From Deltaproteobacteria bacterium HGW-Deltaproteobacteria-4 (GTDB lineage: Bacteria; Desulfobacterota; Desulfuromonadia; Desulfuromonadales; UBA2197), in the NCBI GenBank assembly GCA_002841765.1, contig PHAV01000007.1, positions 1-64,000 on the forward strand: a stretch of DNA of 64,000 nucleotides. Reading direction: 5' to 3'. The first letter of the stretch is position 1. The number at the start of each line of letters is the position of its first letter. The translations under genes were made by a program, and so were the position numbers. The notes below the pieces were generated by a model, which had not been told where the DNA came from, made no database searches, and saw only the letters and a list, made by a program, of their open reading frames with translations. This document shows positions 41,471-51,022 of the stretch, one piece after another.

Positions 41471-42025
41471 ATGGATCAGCCCGTCGAAGCGATTGCCGGC
41501 AATCTCCGCTGCCACCGCGAGAGCCGCAGCCTCAGTCTCGATCAACTTGCCAAGATGACGGGGGTCAGCAAGAGCATGCTGCGTCAGATCGAGATCGGCA
41601 AATCGAGTCCGACGATCTCCACCCTGTGGAAGATCGCCAATGGCTTACGGATTTCCTTTGCCGCACTGCTCTGTAATGCCCCGGTTCAGGCCGAGGCAAA
41701 ATCATTTCGTGCCGGGACGCCGTTGAGCGCCGAAGGGGAACGCTACCGGCTCTTCCCGATGGTTCCTTTCAGCCCGCAGCAGCCCTTCGAAACCTATTAT
41801 TTCGAGATCGATCCGGGGACGGTCTTTCATGGTGAACCACATAACGGGAATGTTTATGAATACCTCTTTTTGACCAAAGGAAAACTGAGGGTCACTGTGG
41901 CGAAGAAGATATTTGAGATTGTTGAAGGGGAGTTTCTGCACTTTCTGGCGGATTCTCCGCATCAGTATGAATGCATGGGAGAGGAGATGGCGGCGGCGAT
42001 TATACAGGTGAGTTATCTGCCGTGA
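41471..42025 (+). CDS. XRE-family regulator with C-terminal cupin
   Basis: A 184-residue regulator: helix-turn-helix at about residues 10-65 (SLSLDQLAKMTGVSKSMLRQ, then IEIGKSSPTISTLWKIANGL) followed by a cupin barrel (HGEPHNGNVYEYLFLTKGKL, EGEFLHFLADSPHQYE). This layout is that of small-ligand sensors such as PuuR- and SutR-type regulators. ATG 41471 has GGAG 9 bp upstream. It is divergent from the two transporter genes across a 100-bp region with an AACATGTT palindrome near 41448, so it probably regulates amino-acid export. Confidence 0.9.
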   Translation: MDQPVEAIAGNLRCHRESRSLSLDQLAKMTGVSKSMLRQIEIGKSSPTISTLWKIANGLRISFAALLCNAPVQAEAKSFRAGTPLSAEGERYRLFPMVPFSPQQPFETYYFEIDPGTVFHGEPHNGNVYEYLFLTKGKLRVTVAKKIFEIVEGEFLHFLADSPHQYECMGEEMAAAIIQVSYLP

Positions 42026-42245
42026 AGAGAGCTTGAACGATCGAGGTCATCGCTGCGCCCTATTCTCTGCTGAGGATGTGTAGCGACGAGGGAGGACGGC
42101 AGATCGTAATAGCAAGAGTCGTCGAGAGCGTGATCAACACCAACTTCAGAGCCGCCTCTTTTCCGCCAGCAGCAACGTCCGGAACCAGCCCTGCCTCTCT
42201 TTCTCAGCCAGAAAAATAAAGTTCTCAGACCAGCAATTGTACTGG

Positions 42246-44579
42246 TTAGCCGGCCGGCGGAAGCAGGGTTGCCTCCACCACCTCGGCGACAGACGCGATA
42301 CAGCGCAGGTCTAGCCCGGCGAGGAGCTTGCTATCCAGATCGTAGAGATGCTCACGATTGCGTTCGGGGAAGAGGATCGTCGTCACCCCGGCACGACGGG
42401 CGGCGAGGATCTTCTCCTTGACCCCGCCGATAGGGAGGATGCGCCCGGAGAGGGTGAGTTCACCGGTCATGGCGACGTTGCGGCGCGCCGGGCGATGGGT
42501 AAAAAGGGAGATAAGGGAGGTGGCGATGGTAATCCCCGCCGACGGTCCGTCCTTGGGGGTCGCCCCGGACGGGACATGGATGTGGATATCACTATTATCG
42601 AAGATGGCCGGATCGATGGCAAAGTCAGCGGCATGGGCGCGGACGTAGGAAAGGGCAGCCTTGGCTGATTCCTGCATAACCTCGCCGAGACTGCCGGTCA
42701 AAAGGAGCTCCTTCTTGCCGGTCATGCGCGAAGCCTCGACGAAGATGATATCCCCCCCTGACTCGGTCCAGGCCAAACCGGTGACGACCCCGATTCGGTC
42801 GACCTCGGCGGCAACGTCAGCGAAGTACTTGCGCGGCCCGAGGAGATCCTCGACCAACTCCGGAGTGATGACGCGCCGCTCGCCGACAAAGCCGAGGGCC
42901 CGCTCCTTGGCGAGTTTACGGCAGATGGAGGCAATCTGCCGCTCCAGTCCCCGCACCCCGGCCTCGCGGGTATAATCGCGAATCAGCTGGGCGACAGCGG
43001 CGATGGTGAACTCGGGGGGGGCATCTCCGAGGCCGTTCTCCTCGATCTGTTTGGGGATCAGGTAGGTAAAGGCGATCTGCTGTTTGTCGTCATCGCCGTA
43101 GCCGGCCAGAGTAATGACCTCCATGCGGTCCTTGAGGGGGGAAGCAACGGGGTCGAGGAGATTGGCGGTGGTGATAAACATGACACGGGAGAGGTCGAAG
43201 GGGATGTCGAGGTAGTGGTCCGTAAAGGTGTTGTTCTGCTCGGGATCGAGGACTTCAAGAAGGGCCGAGGCCGGATCGCCCCGGAAGTCCTGACCGATCT
43301 TGTCGACTTCATCGAGCATGAAGACCGGATTATTGCTGTCGGCACGGCAGATTTCCTGGATGATGCGGCCGGGAAGGGCACCGATATAGGTGCGGCGATG
43401 ACCGCGAATCTCCGCCTCGTCGCGCATGCCGCCTAGGGACATACGGATGAACTTGCGACCGGTGGCGCGGGCGATAGAGCGACCGAGGGAGGTCTTGCCG
43501 ACGCCGGGGGGGCCGACGAAGCAGAGGATCGGGCCGCGACTCTCCGGGCGAAGCGTGCGCACGGCAAGGTGTTCGAGGATGCGCTCCTTGACCTCCTTGA
43601 GATTGTAGTGATCCTCGTCGAGCACCTGCTGGGCAAAGGGGAGATCATTAATTTCATCGCTGCTGTGCTGCCACGGCACACTGCACAGGTAGTCAAGATA
43701 AGTACGGGCGACAGTATATTCCGCCGAAGCCGGACTGATCCGTTCGAGCCGCGCAACCTCCTTCTCCGCCACCCTGGCGACCTCTTCCGGCATTGACGCG
43801 GCAGTAATGCGCTGCCGCAGCTCGCTGATCTCGCTGCGTTGCGGGTCGTCGTCGCCGAGCTCTTCCTGAATCTGTTTGAGCTGCTCGCGCAGAATGTATT
43901 CCTTCTGCGAGCGGCCGAGACGTTTGGCGACATCGACCTGTACCTCGCCGCGCACCTGAATCTTCTGCACCTCACTGGTCAAGAGGAGATAAACCTCTTT
44001 GAGGCGCTCCACCGGGTTGAGGAGTTCGAGAAGGCGCTGCTGTTCCTTGAGAGGGAGGTTAAGATAGACCGCCACCAGATCGGCGAGACGGCCGGGGTCA
44101 TCGATCTGGTCGATCATCTTGAGGACGTCGCCGGGCAGAGGGCGGCCGTAGGCAAGGGCGATCTTGAGCAGGGCATTGACGCTCTGCGCCAGCGCATCGG
44201 CGACAAGACCGCGGCCATCCTCCTCCTCAACCACCTCGACACGGGCCGAGATCGCCGGCGTCATCTGAATGGGGTTGATGAGGCGGATCCGCTCCACCCC
44301 CTCGATGACCACTTTGCAGCCGCCGTCCGGAAAACGGACCGTCTGGTTGATGCGGCACAGGGTGCCGATGCGGGAAAGGTCCTCAAAGAAGATCGGCTCA
44401 GACGGGGCGCTGCACCACGCTACGACAAATAGATGGCTGTCGCTGCGCAGGGCGGCATCAACGGTCGCCATCCCGGCAGGGGCGATAAAGAGGGGGAGAA
44501 CCATGTGTGGGAAGACCACCTGTTCTCGCAGCGGGTAGACCGGGAGGATATCGGGAATGGGGGGGCTTGTCGACGACAT
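42246..44579 (-). CDS. lon: ATP-dependent protease Lon
   Basis: The 777-residue protease has the N-terminal LAN domain ([20 protein letters not shown]). The AAA+ domain has Walker [16 protein letters not shown] and the following [20 protein letters not shown]. The proteolytic domain has the Ser in [15 protein letters not shown] and the Lys in [12 protein letters not shown]. Length is normal. Cytoplasmic, degrades misfolded and regulatory proteins. No HAIR/CIRCE-type heat-shock element was recognised upstream. It is separated from the RIO kinase gene by that gene's terminator. The 220-bp gap at 42026-42245 shows nothing else. Confidence 0.96.
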   Translation of the reverse strand: MSSTSPPIPDILPVYPLREQVVFPHMVLPLFIAPAGMATVDAALRSDSHLFVVAWCSAPSEPIFFEDLSRIGTLCRINQTVRFPDGGCKVVIEGVERIRLINPIQMTPAISARVEVVEEEDGRGLVADALAQSVNALLKIALAYGRPLPGDVLKMIDQIDDPGRLADLVAVYLNLPLKEQQRLLELLNPVERLKEVYLLLTSEVQKIQVRGEVQVDVAKRLGRSQKEYILREQLKQIQEELGDDDPQRSEISELRQRITAASMPEEVARVAEKEVARLERISPASAEYTVARTYLDYLCSVPWQHSSDEINDLPFAQQVLDEDHYNLKEVKERILEHLAVRTLRPESRGPILCFVGPPGVGKTSLGRSIARATGRKFIRMSLGGMRDEAEIRGHRRTYIGALPGRIIQEICRADSNNPVFMLDEVDKIGQDFRGDPASALLEVLDPEQNNTFTDHYLDIPFDLSRVMFITTANLLDPVASPLKDRMEVITLAGYGDDDKQQIAFTYLIPKQIEENGLGDAPPEFTIAAVAQLIRDYTREAGVRGLERQIASICRKLAKERALGFVGERRVITPELVEDLLGPRKYFADVAAEVDRIGVVTGLAWTESGGDIIFVEASRMTGKKELLLTGSLGEVMQESAKAALSYVRAHAADFAIDPAIFDNSDIHIHVPSGATPKDGPSAGITIATSLISLFTHRPARRNVAMTGELTLSGRILPIGGVKEKILAARRAGVTTILFPERNREHLYDLDSKLLAGLDLRCIASVAEVVEATLLPPAG

Positions 44580-44663
44580 CGCGGACTCCGTGCACCAAGG
44601 GGAGGGCCTTCAACATCAGGATAACACCGGTTTGTGTCATGTCAATCGACGAAGGGAGGACAG

Positions 44664-44700
44664 AAAAAGAGCGGGACACTCCGTGAGGAGTGCCCCGCTC
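44664..44700 (-). terminator. Terminator after the RIO kinase gene
   Basis: On the minus strand GAGCGGGGCACTCC pairs with GGAGTGTCCCGCTC around a short TCAC loop and is followed by TTTTT. It ends the kinase transcript upstream of lon. Confidence 0.85.
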
Positions 44701-44721
44701 AATCAACCTTGGATCAAAGTT

Positions 44722-45570
44722 TCAGGCCACCGCGGCGCGACCGGCCTCGCGGGCCAGCGCTTCCTTACGCGAATCTTCGATCTCGCGCAGCACGATGTGA
44801 ACGTTTGCCGCCTTTTCGGAACTCTCGAAGTGACCGGTCAAGATCGATTCCGGTTGCAGCTCGCCACTTTCGTAAAGGTGCCAGATCTCCTTGGCATAAG
44901 CGGTGGTGAGAAGTTCCGGGGCAAACTGACCGAAGTAGGCCGCGAGATTGTCGACATCACGCATAAAGAGACGACCGGCATTGTTGTTGCCGGCGGCGTC
45001 GATCGCCTGCGGGAGGTCGATGATCACCGGCCCGTCGCCGGCGACCAGCACATTATACTCGGAGAGGTCACCGTGCACGATGCCGGCACACAGCATGCGG
45101 ACGACTTCAGCAATGAGCTGGCGATGATACTGCCGGGCTACTGAAGCAGAGAGGTCGATATCGTTGAGGCGCGGGGCCACCTCGCCCTCAGCATCAACCA
45201 CCAGGTCCATGAGGAGGACCCCCTCGAAAAAACAGTGGGGTTTGGGGACGCGGACGCCGGCAGCGGCGAGAAGGTAAAGGGCATCGACCTCGGCATTCTG
45301 CCAAGCGGATTCCTGCTCCTTGCGCCCGAAGCTGGAGTGTTTGTCCATAGCGCGGGAGCGGCGACTGTTGCGCACCTTGCGGCCTTCCATGTACTGCGCC
45401 TGCTTGTGGAAGCTGCGGTGCTTGACCTCTTTGTAGGCTTTGGCACAGCGGATTTCGCCGGCGCAACGCACGATATAAACCTCGGCCTCTTTACCGCTCA
45501 TTAACTGGCCGAGAACTTCGTCGATCAGTCCGTCATGCAGCAGGGGTTCCAGGCTTTTGGGAATTTTCAT
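44722..45570 (-). CDS. RIO-type serine protein kinase
   Basis: A 282-residue kinase of the bacterial RIO1 group. The GKEAEVYIVRC loop binds ATP, the invariant Lys is in CAKAYKEV, the catalytic loop is GIVHGDLSEYNVLV (HGDLSxxN) and the metal Asp is in VIIDLPQAID. The RNSRRSRAMDKHSSFGRKEQ flexible loop region is also typical. Its bacterial substrates are unknown. Start ATG overlaps the stop of a 34-residue Lys-rich gene (TAATG). No helix-turn-helix is seen at the N-terminus beyond the short leader, unlike archaeal Rio2. Confidence 0.9.
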   Translation of the reverse strand: MKIPKSLEPLLHDGLIDEVLGQLMSGKEAEVYIVRCAGEIRCAKAYKEVKHRSFHKQAQYMEGRKVRNSRRSRAMDKHSSFGRKEQESAWQNAEVDALYLLAAAGVRVPKPHCFFEGVLLMDLVVDAEGEVAPRLNDIDLSASVARQYHRQLIAEVVRMLCAGIVHGDLSEYNVLVAGDGPVIIDLPQAIDAAGNNNAGRLFMRDVDNLAAYFGQFAPELLTTAYAKEIWHLYESGELQPESILTGHFESSEKAANVHIVLREIEDSRKEALAREAGRAAVA

Positions 45571-45674
45571 TACTTCTTTTCAGCCTTTTTGATGATTTTT
45601 TCGGCCTTCTTCTCTTTCATCGTCTTCGCCGGGGCTTTCTTATCGCTCTTCTTGCTGTCCATGCCCTTACTCAT
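45570..45674 (-). CDS. 34-residue Lys-rich small protein coupled to RIO kinase
   Basis: ATG at 45674 with a strong ribosome site (AAGGAG, 45682-45687) opens a frame of 34 residues starting MSKGMDSKKSDKKAPAKTMK and ending with EKKAEKIIKKAEKK. It is about 45% Lys. Its TAA overlaps the kinase ATG in TAATG, so the kinase is read by termination-reinitiation. It may be a short basic protein in its own right, perhaps a kinase substrate since it has four Ser/Thr, or a leader needed for coupling. I recognise no family. Confidence 0.6.
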   Translation of the reverse strand: MSKGMDSKKSDKKAPAKTMKEKKAEKIIKKAEKK

Positions 45675-45881
45675 GAGCTTTCTCCTTCTTGTTGGGGGTT
45701 AGGGGGACGAGTCCGACACAAAACAGAAGTGAGTATAGCATGGTCGGCATTTTCAGGCATTTGATTTTTGTGAGGATTATTGTGAACTCTGGCGATGGTC
45801 AGCAATCCTTTGACATTTCGTTCTTTATCTGGTTAATAATTCCCCGCGAACACCTCTGACCACCACCGAAAGGAACCATCC

Positions 45882-46364
45882 ATGAACAACTGTCCCTGCG
45901 GCAGCGGCAACCCTTACGCTGCCTGCTGCGAACCGATTATCACCGGCGTTAAGCCGGCGGCCACTGCTGAAGCGTTGATGCGCGCCCGTTATAGCGCCCA
46001 TGTCGGCGTGCAGGTCGATTTCATCTTTGACAGCACCCACCCCGAGCATCGTCAAGGGCTCGACCGGCAATCGACGCAGAGCTGGGCCGAGAAGACCACC
46101 TGGCTCGGACTGGAGATTCTCGATACCGTCCAGGGCGGCGCGGAGGATAGCCGCGGCGAGGTCGAATTCATCGCCCGTTTCCGTGAGAAGGAAGAGATCC
46201 GGGCGCACCATGAACGCGCCCAGTTTCAACGGGTTGAGGGCTGCTGGTACTTCACCGATGGCAGCATGGTGAAGCCGCAACCGCTGACCGCCAACAAGAT
46301 CGGCCGCAACGATCCCTGCCCCTGCGGCAGTGACCGCAAGTACAAAAAGTGCTGCGGAAAATAA
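45882..46364 (+). CDS. ychJ: YchJ family protein with two SEC-C motifs
   Basis: The 160-residue protein starts with [18 protein letters not shown] and ends with [18 protein letters not shown], the two zinc-binding SEC-C motifs (CxC...CC). The middle is the YchJ NTF2-like fold ([44 protein letters not shown]). SEC-C motifs occur on SecA, but YchJ's role is unknown. It is monocistronic, with its own terminator. Confidence 0.93.
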   Translation: MNNCPCGSGNPYAACCEPIITGVKPAATAEALMRARYSAHVGVQVDFIFDSTHPEHRQGLDRQSTQSWAEKTTWLGLEILDTVQGGAEDSRGEVEFIARFREKEEIRAHHERAQFQRVEGCWYFTDGSMVKPQPLTANKIGRNDPCPCGSDRKYKKCCGK

Positions 46365-46369
46365 CTGAG

Positions 46370-46400
46370 AAAGGGCGGCCCGCAGCGGCCGCCCTTTTTA
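46370..46400 (+). terminator. Terminator after ychJ
   Basis: AAAGGGCGGCC pairs with GGCCGCCCTTT around CGCAGC, with a T tail. It is 6 bp after the ychJ stop. Confidence 0.85.
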
Positions 46401-46525
46401 TTCCACCCCGCCTTGACGTCTTGACCGGACCCCTCCTTGCTTTTATCAAAGTTCGTGTTACTCTGAGGTAAGCGCACAGAATCAATAGCTTACAAACGGT
46501 AAGCGATAAGGCGGAGGCAGAAAGC

Positions 46526-47728
46526 ATGAAAACCAACCGATCTTCTACGCAAAAAATCCATCTGATCCTGCTGGCTGTCACCCTGCTGACCTTCTTCCTG
46601 TTCTTTATCATCCCCGGCTGCAACAGTAGTTCTTCCGATGCGCAAACAGGAACCCTTGCGGTTTCAATCACTGATGCGCCAGCCTGCGGCTTCGATGCGG
46701 TGAATGTGACGATCAGAAAAGTCATGATCCACCAAAGTCCAAACGCTGCAGAGAACGCACCCGGCTGGGAGGAGATCATCCTCAACCCGGTGCGCAAGAT
46801 CGACCTGCTCAGTCTCACCAACGGCGCCTTGGAAGAGTTAGGAGAAATCCCCTTGGCCGCGGGTCATTACACCCAACTCCGCCTGGTCTTAGCCGACAAT
46901 AGAGGGATGACCCTCTCTAACTCGGTCATTCCCACCGGGACAGCCGATGAAATAGCTCTTGATACCCCCAGCGCCCTGCAGAGCGGTCTCAAGCTGATTA
47001 ACGAATTCGAGGTGTTAGCCGGGGAACGCGTCGATCTCCTCCTTGACTTCAACGCCTGCAAGTCGGTGGTTTCCCGCGGTAACGGCAGCTACGGACTCAA
47101 GCCTGTCATCCGGGTGCTGCCGATCACCTTGAGCGGTATCGGCGGGTTTATTTCTCCGGCCGGGAACGTCACAGTCTCAGCCCAAATCAATGGTGAGATT
47201 GTCCGCTCCACGGTCCCGCATCCGCTCACCGGCGAGTTCTTCGTTTCTCACCTGGATCCGGACACTTACGATCTGGTCATCACCGCCGACGGACATGCCA
47301 CGACGGTCGTCTCCGGGGTTCCGATCGCGAACGCGACCAGCACCGCCATGATCAGCAGCGCAAACAGCCCTGTCACCTTGGCAGCTTCGGCAACGCAAAG
47401 CATCAGCGGCACCATCCTCCTCAACCCGCCAAGTACCAGCGAGATCGCCGAGGCAACCGCCAAACAGACCCTGCCGGAAACGACGACGATAACCGTCAAA
47501 TCACAACCCGTCGATCTTCTCAGTAGCGCCTATTCATTGTCGCTGCCAACGGCTGCCCCCTGGCTCGGTTCGTACGGTGACGGCACCCTGCCGATTACTT
47601 TAACGGAACAAAGCCCGACCGCGGGAGAATACAGCATCGTCGCCACCGCCATCGGCTACCAGACGCAGTCATTCACCAAGAATATTGCTACGGCAGACGC
47701 CACTCAGGACTTTACTCTGGTGCCGTAG
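46526..47728 (+). CDS. DUF4382 lipoprotein
   Basis: The 400-residue protein has a lipoprotein signal (LLTFFLFFIIPGCNSS, Cys near residue 32). A DUF4382 domain follows (TLAVSITDAPACGFDAVNVT, KIDLLSLTNG, LPLAAGHYTQLRLVL-like IPLAAGHYTQLRLVLADN). The latter half contains carboxypeptidase-regulatory-like beta domains (GPLTGEFFVSHLDPDTYDLVI-like PLTGEFFVSHLDPDTYDLV). Such proteins are surface or periplasmic with unknown ligand. It is followed after 39 bp by an IPT/TIG protein on the same strand, so they are likely co-expressed. Confidence 0.82.
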   Translation: MKTNRSSTQKIHLILLAVTLLTFFLFFIIPGCNSSSSDAQTGTLAVSITDAPACGFDAVNVTIRKVMIHQSPNAAENAPGWEEIILNPVRKIDLLSLTNGALEELGEIPLAAGHYTQLRLVLADNRGMTLSNSVIPTGTADEIALDTPSALQSGLKLINEFEVLAGERVDLLLDFNACKSVVSRGNGSYGLKPVIRVLPITLSGIGGFISPAGNVTVSAQINGEIVRSTVPHPLTGEFFVSHLDPDTYDLVITADGHATTVVSGVPIANATSTAMISSANSPVTLAASATQSISGTILLNPPSTSEIAEATAKQTLPETTTITVKSQPVDLLSSAYSLSLPTAAPWLGSYGDGTLPITLTEQSPTAGEYSIVATAIGYQTQSFTKNIATADATQDFTLVP

Positions 47729-47767
47729 GAAAGAAGATTATAGTCACATCTGCCCCCGGAGAAACTC

Positions 47768-48628
47768 ATGCGCATCCGCTTGCTGGTCATGCTGCTCTGT
47801 CTCTGTTTTGTCGTGCCGGTCGCGGCGCTGGAGATCACCGCCGTCTCCCCATCGACGGCCAACCCCGGCGCCAGCGTCACCCTCAGCGGCGGCCCCTTTG
47901 TTGCCGGTGATCTGGTATTGGTCGGCGATCGGCGCGTTGCCGCCACCACCCTGGCTCCAACGCGCCTGACTTTCACCCTCCCGGCGACACTGCCGGCGGG
48001 AGATTATTCTCTGGCCGTCGAACGCGCCGGAACACAGACTCCCCCAGTTTTCCGGTTGCGCGTGGTGCAAGCGCCGCCCCGCTTAACCCTGCTATCTCCC
48101 GCCACTCTCGACAGCTGCACCTTTGCGGGAGATCGGCAGATCACAGTCAGCGGTCAGGACTTCCGCCCCGGCGCCCAACTTCTTCTTGACAACGCGGCCC
48201 TGCCCATCGAAAAATTCTCTGACAGCGAAATCGTATTTATCCTGCCGACAGTGAAACCGGGACTGCATCATGTCCAGGTGATCAATCCAGACAGCCAGCG
48301 CTCCCTGACCCACGCCCTCTTCCTGTCCAGCACGCCGGAGATCACAGCCGTGCTGAGTGGCGCCGACAACGTTGTCAGTTACGAGCTCATCGTTCAGGGG
48401 AAAAACTTTCTCGCCGATTCGCGCCTCACCGCCAATGGCAGCGCCATCGGCAAAGCCCTTGGCAACATCTCTGCTGATGGCAGCGTGCGCGAATCGATGC
48501 GCTACGTCGACTGTTCCACCCTGATCTACACCCGCCGCCCCTTTCTGCGCGAAGCCCGCGAACTGTCTCTACAGGTCATCAACCCCGGCGGCGAGCAGAG
48601 TAACGTTTATCAGCTCACCACGCCTTAG
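47768..48628 (+). CDS. Secreted protein with three IPT/TIG-like domains
   Basis: A 286-residue protein with signal peptide (MRIRLLVMLLCLCFVVPVAA). It carries three Ig-like IPT/TIG modules: ITAVSPSTANPGASVTLSGG, TLLSPATLDSCTFAGDRQIT and ITAVLSGADNVVSYELIVQG. These modules occur in extracellular binding proteins and, in deltaproteobacteria, alongside surface appendages. Three internal Cys are present, two of which could pair. It probably forms a two-gene unit with the DUF4382 lipoprotein. Function unknown. Confidence 0.8.
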   Translation: MRIRLLVMLLCLCFVVPVAALEITAVSPSTANPGASVTLSGGPFVAGDLVLVGDRRVAATTLAPTRLTFTLPATLPAGDYSLAVERAGTQTPPVFRLRVVQAPPRLTLLSPATLDSCTFAGDRQITVSGQDFRPGAQLLLDNAALPIEKFSDSEIVFILPTVKPGLHHVQVINPDSQRSLTHALFLSSTPEITAVLSGADNVVSYELIVQGKNFLADSRLTANGSAIGKALGNISADGSVRESMRYVDCSTLIYTRRPFLREARELSLQVINPGGEQSNVYQLTTP

Positions 48629-48650
48629 TCTCCGCCCCGGCCCCCACCTT

Positions 48651-48691
48651 TTGACACTGCCGCTTGGTGCTGTTATTCTTCCAGCACCAAG
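48651..48691 (+). promoter_or_regulatory. Promoter with a 10-bp palindrome around the -10 box
   Basis: TTGACA (48651-48656) and TATTCT (48674-48679), 17 bp apart, form a strong sigma-70-type promoter. CTTGGTGCTG (48663-48672) and CAGCACCAAG (48682-48691) are a perfect inverted repeat with a 9-bp centre containing the -10 box. The site would suit repressor binding. It lies 34 bp upstream of the alarmone synthetase-like gene. Confidence 0.65.
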
Positions 48692-48724
48692 ATCAATCAC
48701 GCAACCTCACCCAAGGAAAGACCC

Positions 48725-49798
48725 ATGCCCTCCCTCGACTTTGACCGGGAAGAACGCGCCTTCCGCAAATATTATGACAGCAACCGGCAGCACTTCGAAT
48801 CAGCGAAGAATGCTTACGTCAGCCTGATCATGGCCTGCCTCAAGCAGGGTGCAGGCGATGCTGTGAGCAAAATCGAGGGTCGGGTTAAGGACAAAGAGGA
48901 GTGTATCAAGAAGTTCGACCGCAAATACCGGGGTCGACTGGAAGCGGATGAACAACCTTACGAAATCAGAACCTACATCTCCGACCTCATCGGTATCCGC
49001 ATCATCTGTCTCTACGAAGACCGCATCGCCAGCGTCGCGCAGCTGCTGACCCAGTCCTTTAACCTCATCGAGGTGACGAACAAAATTGCAGCGATCGAGA
49101 GTACTGAGGATTCCTTTGGCTACAAGGGGCTGCATATGGATCTCGCCCTGCCGGACGAACTGGCAGTGCAAGCGAAATATTTTGCCTTTGCTGACTGCCC
49201 TTTTGAGGTGCAGATCCGTTCACTGATCCAGGATGCATGGAGCGTCCTGGATCACGAGATCAAATACAAAAAGTCGATCCCCATCGAACTCAAGCGCCGC
49301 ATCAACGTCCTCTCCGCCCTCTTCGAACTCGCCGACCGCGAGTTCAAAGAGATCCGCAACGCCACCGCCGATCTCATCGAGCAGGCGACCGCTGCGCCGG
49401 TCAGTGACTCGGTTGCCGAACGCGGCGAAGAAGGCGGGGCGATCAGTGCGCTGGCCAGTGAAAAGATCGTCAACGCCTTTAACTTCCTGCGCATTGCCGG
49501 GCACTTCTTCAAGGAGTTTGACTTCGAGGATGACAAAGTCGATGACTTTGTTCAGGATATCCTGCACCTCGACGCCAACTTTACCCGCGCCGATTTGCAT
49601 CAAAGCCTGCTTGAAAATCTCAAAATCATCCGCGATTATCGCGATGACTTCATCGCCAACAACCCGGAACGGATCTTCACCCCCTACTCCTCCATCCGCC
49701 ACTGCCTTTATCTCAACGATCCCGAGACCTTCAACAAAATCTTGTCAAAGGGAGCGCGCGAGCGCTTTGAAACCTGGGTTGCGAACAAGCGCCCTTAA
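48725..49798 (+). CDS. RelA/SpoT-type nucleotide pyrophosphokinase (synthetase domain only)
   Basis: The 357-residue protein has a RelA/SpoT synthetase domain at about residues 25-185. RVKDKEECIKKFDRKY holds the ATP-binding basic residues, DLIGIRIICLYEDRI the metal Asp, GYKGLHMDL the substrate Tyr/His, and FEVQIRSLIQDAWSVLDHEI the catalytic Glu. No HD hydrolase or TGS/ACT domain is present. An extra helical C-terminal region of about 170 residues is unlike short RelP/RelQ synthetases. It may make (p)ppGpp or, as known for some toxic relatives, pyrophosphorylate other nucleotides or tRNA. The 3' end overlaps the convergent LCIB-like gene by 4 bp. Confidence 0.84.
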   Translation: MPSLDFDREERAFRKYYDSNRQHFESAKNAYVSLIMACLKQGAGDAVSKIEGRVKDKEECIKKFDRKYRGRLEADEQPYEIRTYISDLIGIRIICLYEDRIASVAQLLTQSFNLIEVTNKIAAIESTEDSFGYKGLHMDLALPDELAVQAKYFAFADCPFEVQIRSLIQDAWSVLDHEIKYKKSIPIELKRRINVLSALFELADREFKEIRNATADLIEQATAAPVSDSVAERGEEGGAISALASEKIVNAFNFLRIAGHFFKEFDFEDDKVDDFVQDILHLDANFTRADLHQSLLENLKIIRDYRDDFIANNPERIFTPYSSIRHCLYLNDPETFNKILSKGARERFETWVANKRP

Positions 49799-50862
49799 GA
49801 AACCCCGGCATATTCGAGATAACTCTTCGGCGGGCGGAAGACCGGCTGTGCCGTCAGCAGCTCGGTGACGGTTGGCGGATCGAGATATTGCCCCTGCTGC
49901 GACGATTCCCGCTCCATCAGCCAGGCGAACTGGGGGATGACAGTATTGCGACGGATCGAATGGTCGAGGGTGAGGCCGGCGACGACGAGGACGTTGCGGT
50001 TTTTACCGCTGAAGGCATCAGTGAGATAAGCGGCGAGGCGGTGGAACTGCCGCCAGGTGTTGACGTTGGCGAGGCGGCGGTGCGGGTTGGGGGAAGTGAC
50101 GATATCGGACCAAAAATCGAAAATCCCCACTTCCAGCATCGTCCGCGGATCGAGACTGTCAGGGTTCAGGGCTTTGCTGAAGGTGAAGAGACCCGGCCCG
50201 AGGAGGGCGCCGATTGCACCCGGTTCGGCGGTGACACTGACAAGTTCGGCAGCATGCTGCGCGATCAGTGCCGGATGGAGGTGGTAAACCTTGCCGAGGG
50301 AGGAATCGTAGAGGGGTTCGCCGGCAGTCAAGCGACCGAGATTGATCTGGATGCGGGCGGTCGTCCCCGCCGGTTTACGGAAGAGGTACTTGTAAGGGAT
50401 TTCGATAAGCAATCCCTCCGGGGTGCGTAGCAGGCGGATAAAGAGGGCGGCACGCTGATAGACCTCCAGGTATTCCTGCAACACCCGGCAAAGGAGGCCG
50501 CAACAGGGGGAGATCTGGCCATGTATTCGCTCAATATAACCGACCCCGCCCTCTTCGTGGGCGCCGAGATGGCTGCCGCCGAAGATCACCAGGTCGTGGC
50601 CGTGATGCGCCGCCGTCGCCAGTCGGGTGGGGTCGAGCAGAGCACCAACGCGGCCGAGATTGAAAGAAGGGCAGTCAAAGGCATAACCGAAGAGGGCGCG
50701 CTTGATTCCCTGGCTTTCGTCGGAGCACTGCCAGATGACCGGCAGGGTTCCGGAGAAGCTGCGGGCGATGGTCAAAGACCGCATTCGGCCGAACAACTCC
50801 ATCGGTTCCAGGGCCGGTTGGGCAAAGAGGGCATCGGATGGCGGCTGAATCGGCATGGGCAT
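49795..50862 (-). CDS. LCIB-like protein, candidate theta-type carbonic anhydrase
   Basis: A 355-residue protein with no signal peptide. Its N-terminal half carries a pattern like limiting-CO2-inducible LCIB/LCIC proteins of algae. C46-S-D48 in VIWQCSDESQGIKRAL is followed by FNLGRVGALLDPTRLATAAH. Then comes HDLVIFGGSHLGAHEEGGVG with H98, and ISPCCGLLC with C120/C121. LCIB enzymes bind zinc through Cys-His-Cys, and some have carbonic anhydrase activity. I align the pattern from memory, so it needs a profile search. It is divergent from a pentaheme cytochrome and one gene away from a beta-carbonic anhydrase. Otherwise it would be a hypothetical protein. Confidence 0.6.
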   Translation of the reverse strand: MPMPIQPPSDALFAQPALEPMELFGRMRSLTIARSFSGTLPVIWQCSDESQGIKRALFGYAFDCPSFNLGRVGALLDPTRLATAAHHGHDLVIFGGSHLGAHEEGGVGYIERIHGQISPCCGLLCRVLQEYLEVYQRAALFIRLLRTPEGLLIEIPYKYLFRKPAGTTARIQINLGRLTAGEPLYDSSLGKVYHLHPALIAQHAAELVSVTAEPGAIGALLGPGLFTFSKALNPDSLDPRTMLEVGIFDFWSDIVTSPNPHRRLANVNTWRQFHRLAAYLTDAFSGKNRNVLVVAGLTLDHSIRRNTVIPQFAWLMERESSQQGQYLDPPTVTELLTAQPVFRPPKSYLEYAGVS

Positions 50863-50956
50863 CTCCTCGGGGTGACGGGATATGACTGGTAGTGGCGGAT
50901 TATAACAGTTTTTTACGGCAAATGAATCCTTGAATATTTCGCGGTGGCGAGCGTCC

Positions 50957-50983
50957 TTGACTTGATGATTATTTGCTTATAAT
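50957..50983 (+). promoter_or_regulatory. Promoter candidate for the pentaheme cytochrome
   Basis: A consensus -10 TATAAT (50978-50983) with TTGACT 15 bp upstream (50957-50962); the spacing is short. It lies 40 bp before the cytochrome ATG in the divergent region shared with the LCIB-like gene. Confidence 0.5.
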
Positions 50984-51022
50984 CTTGATCGGCGCGTCAT
51001 TCCCCACCAAGGAGAAAAGGCC

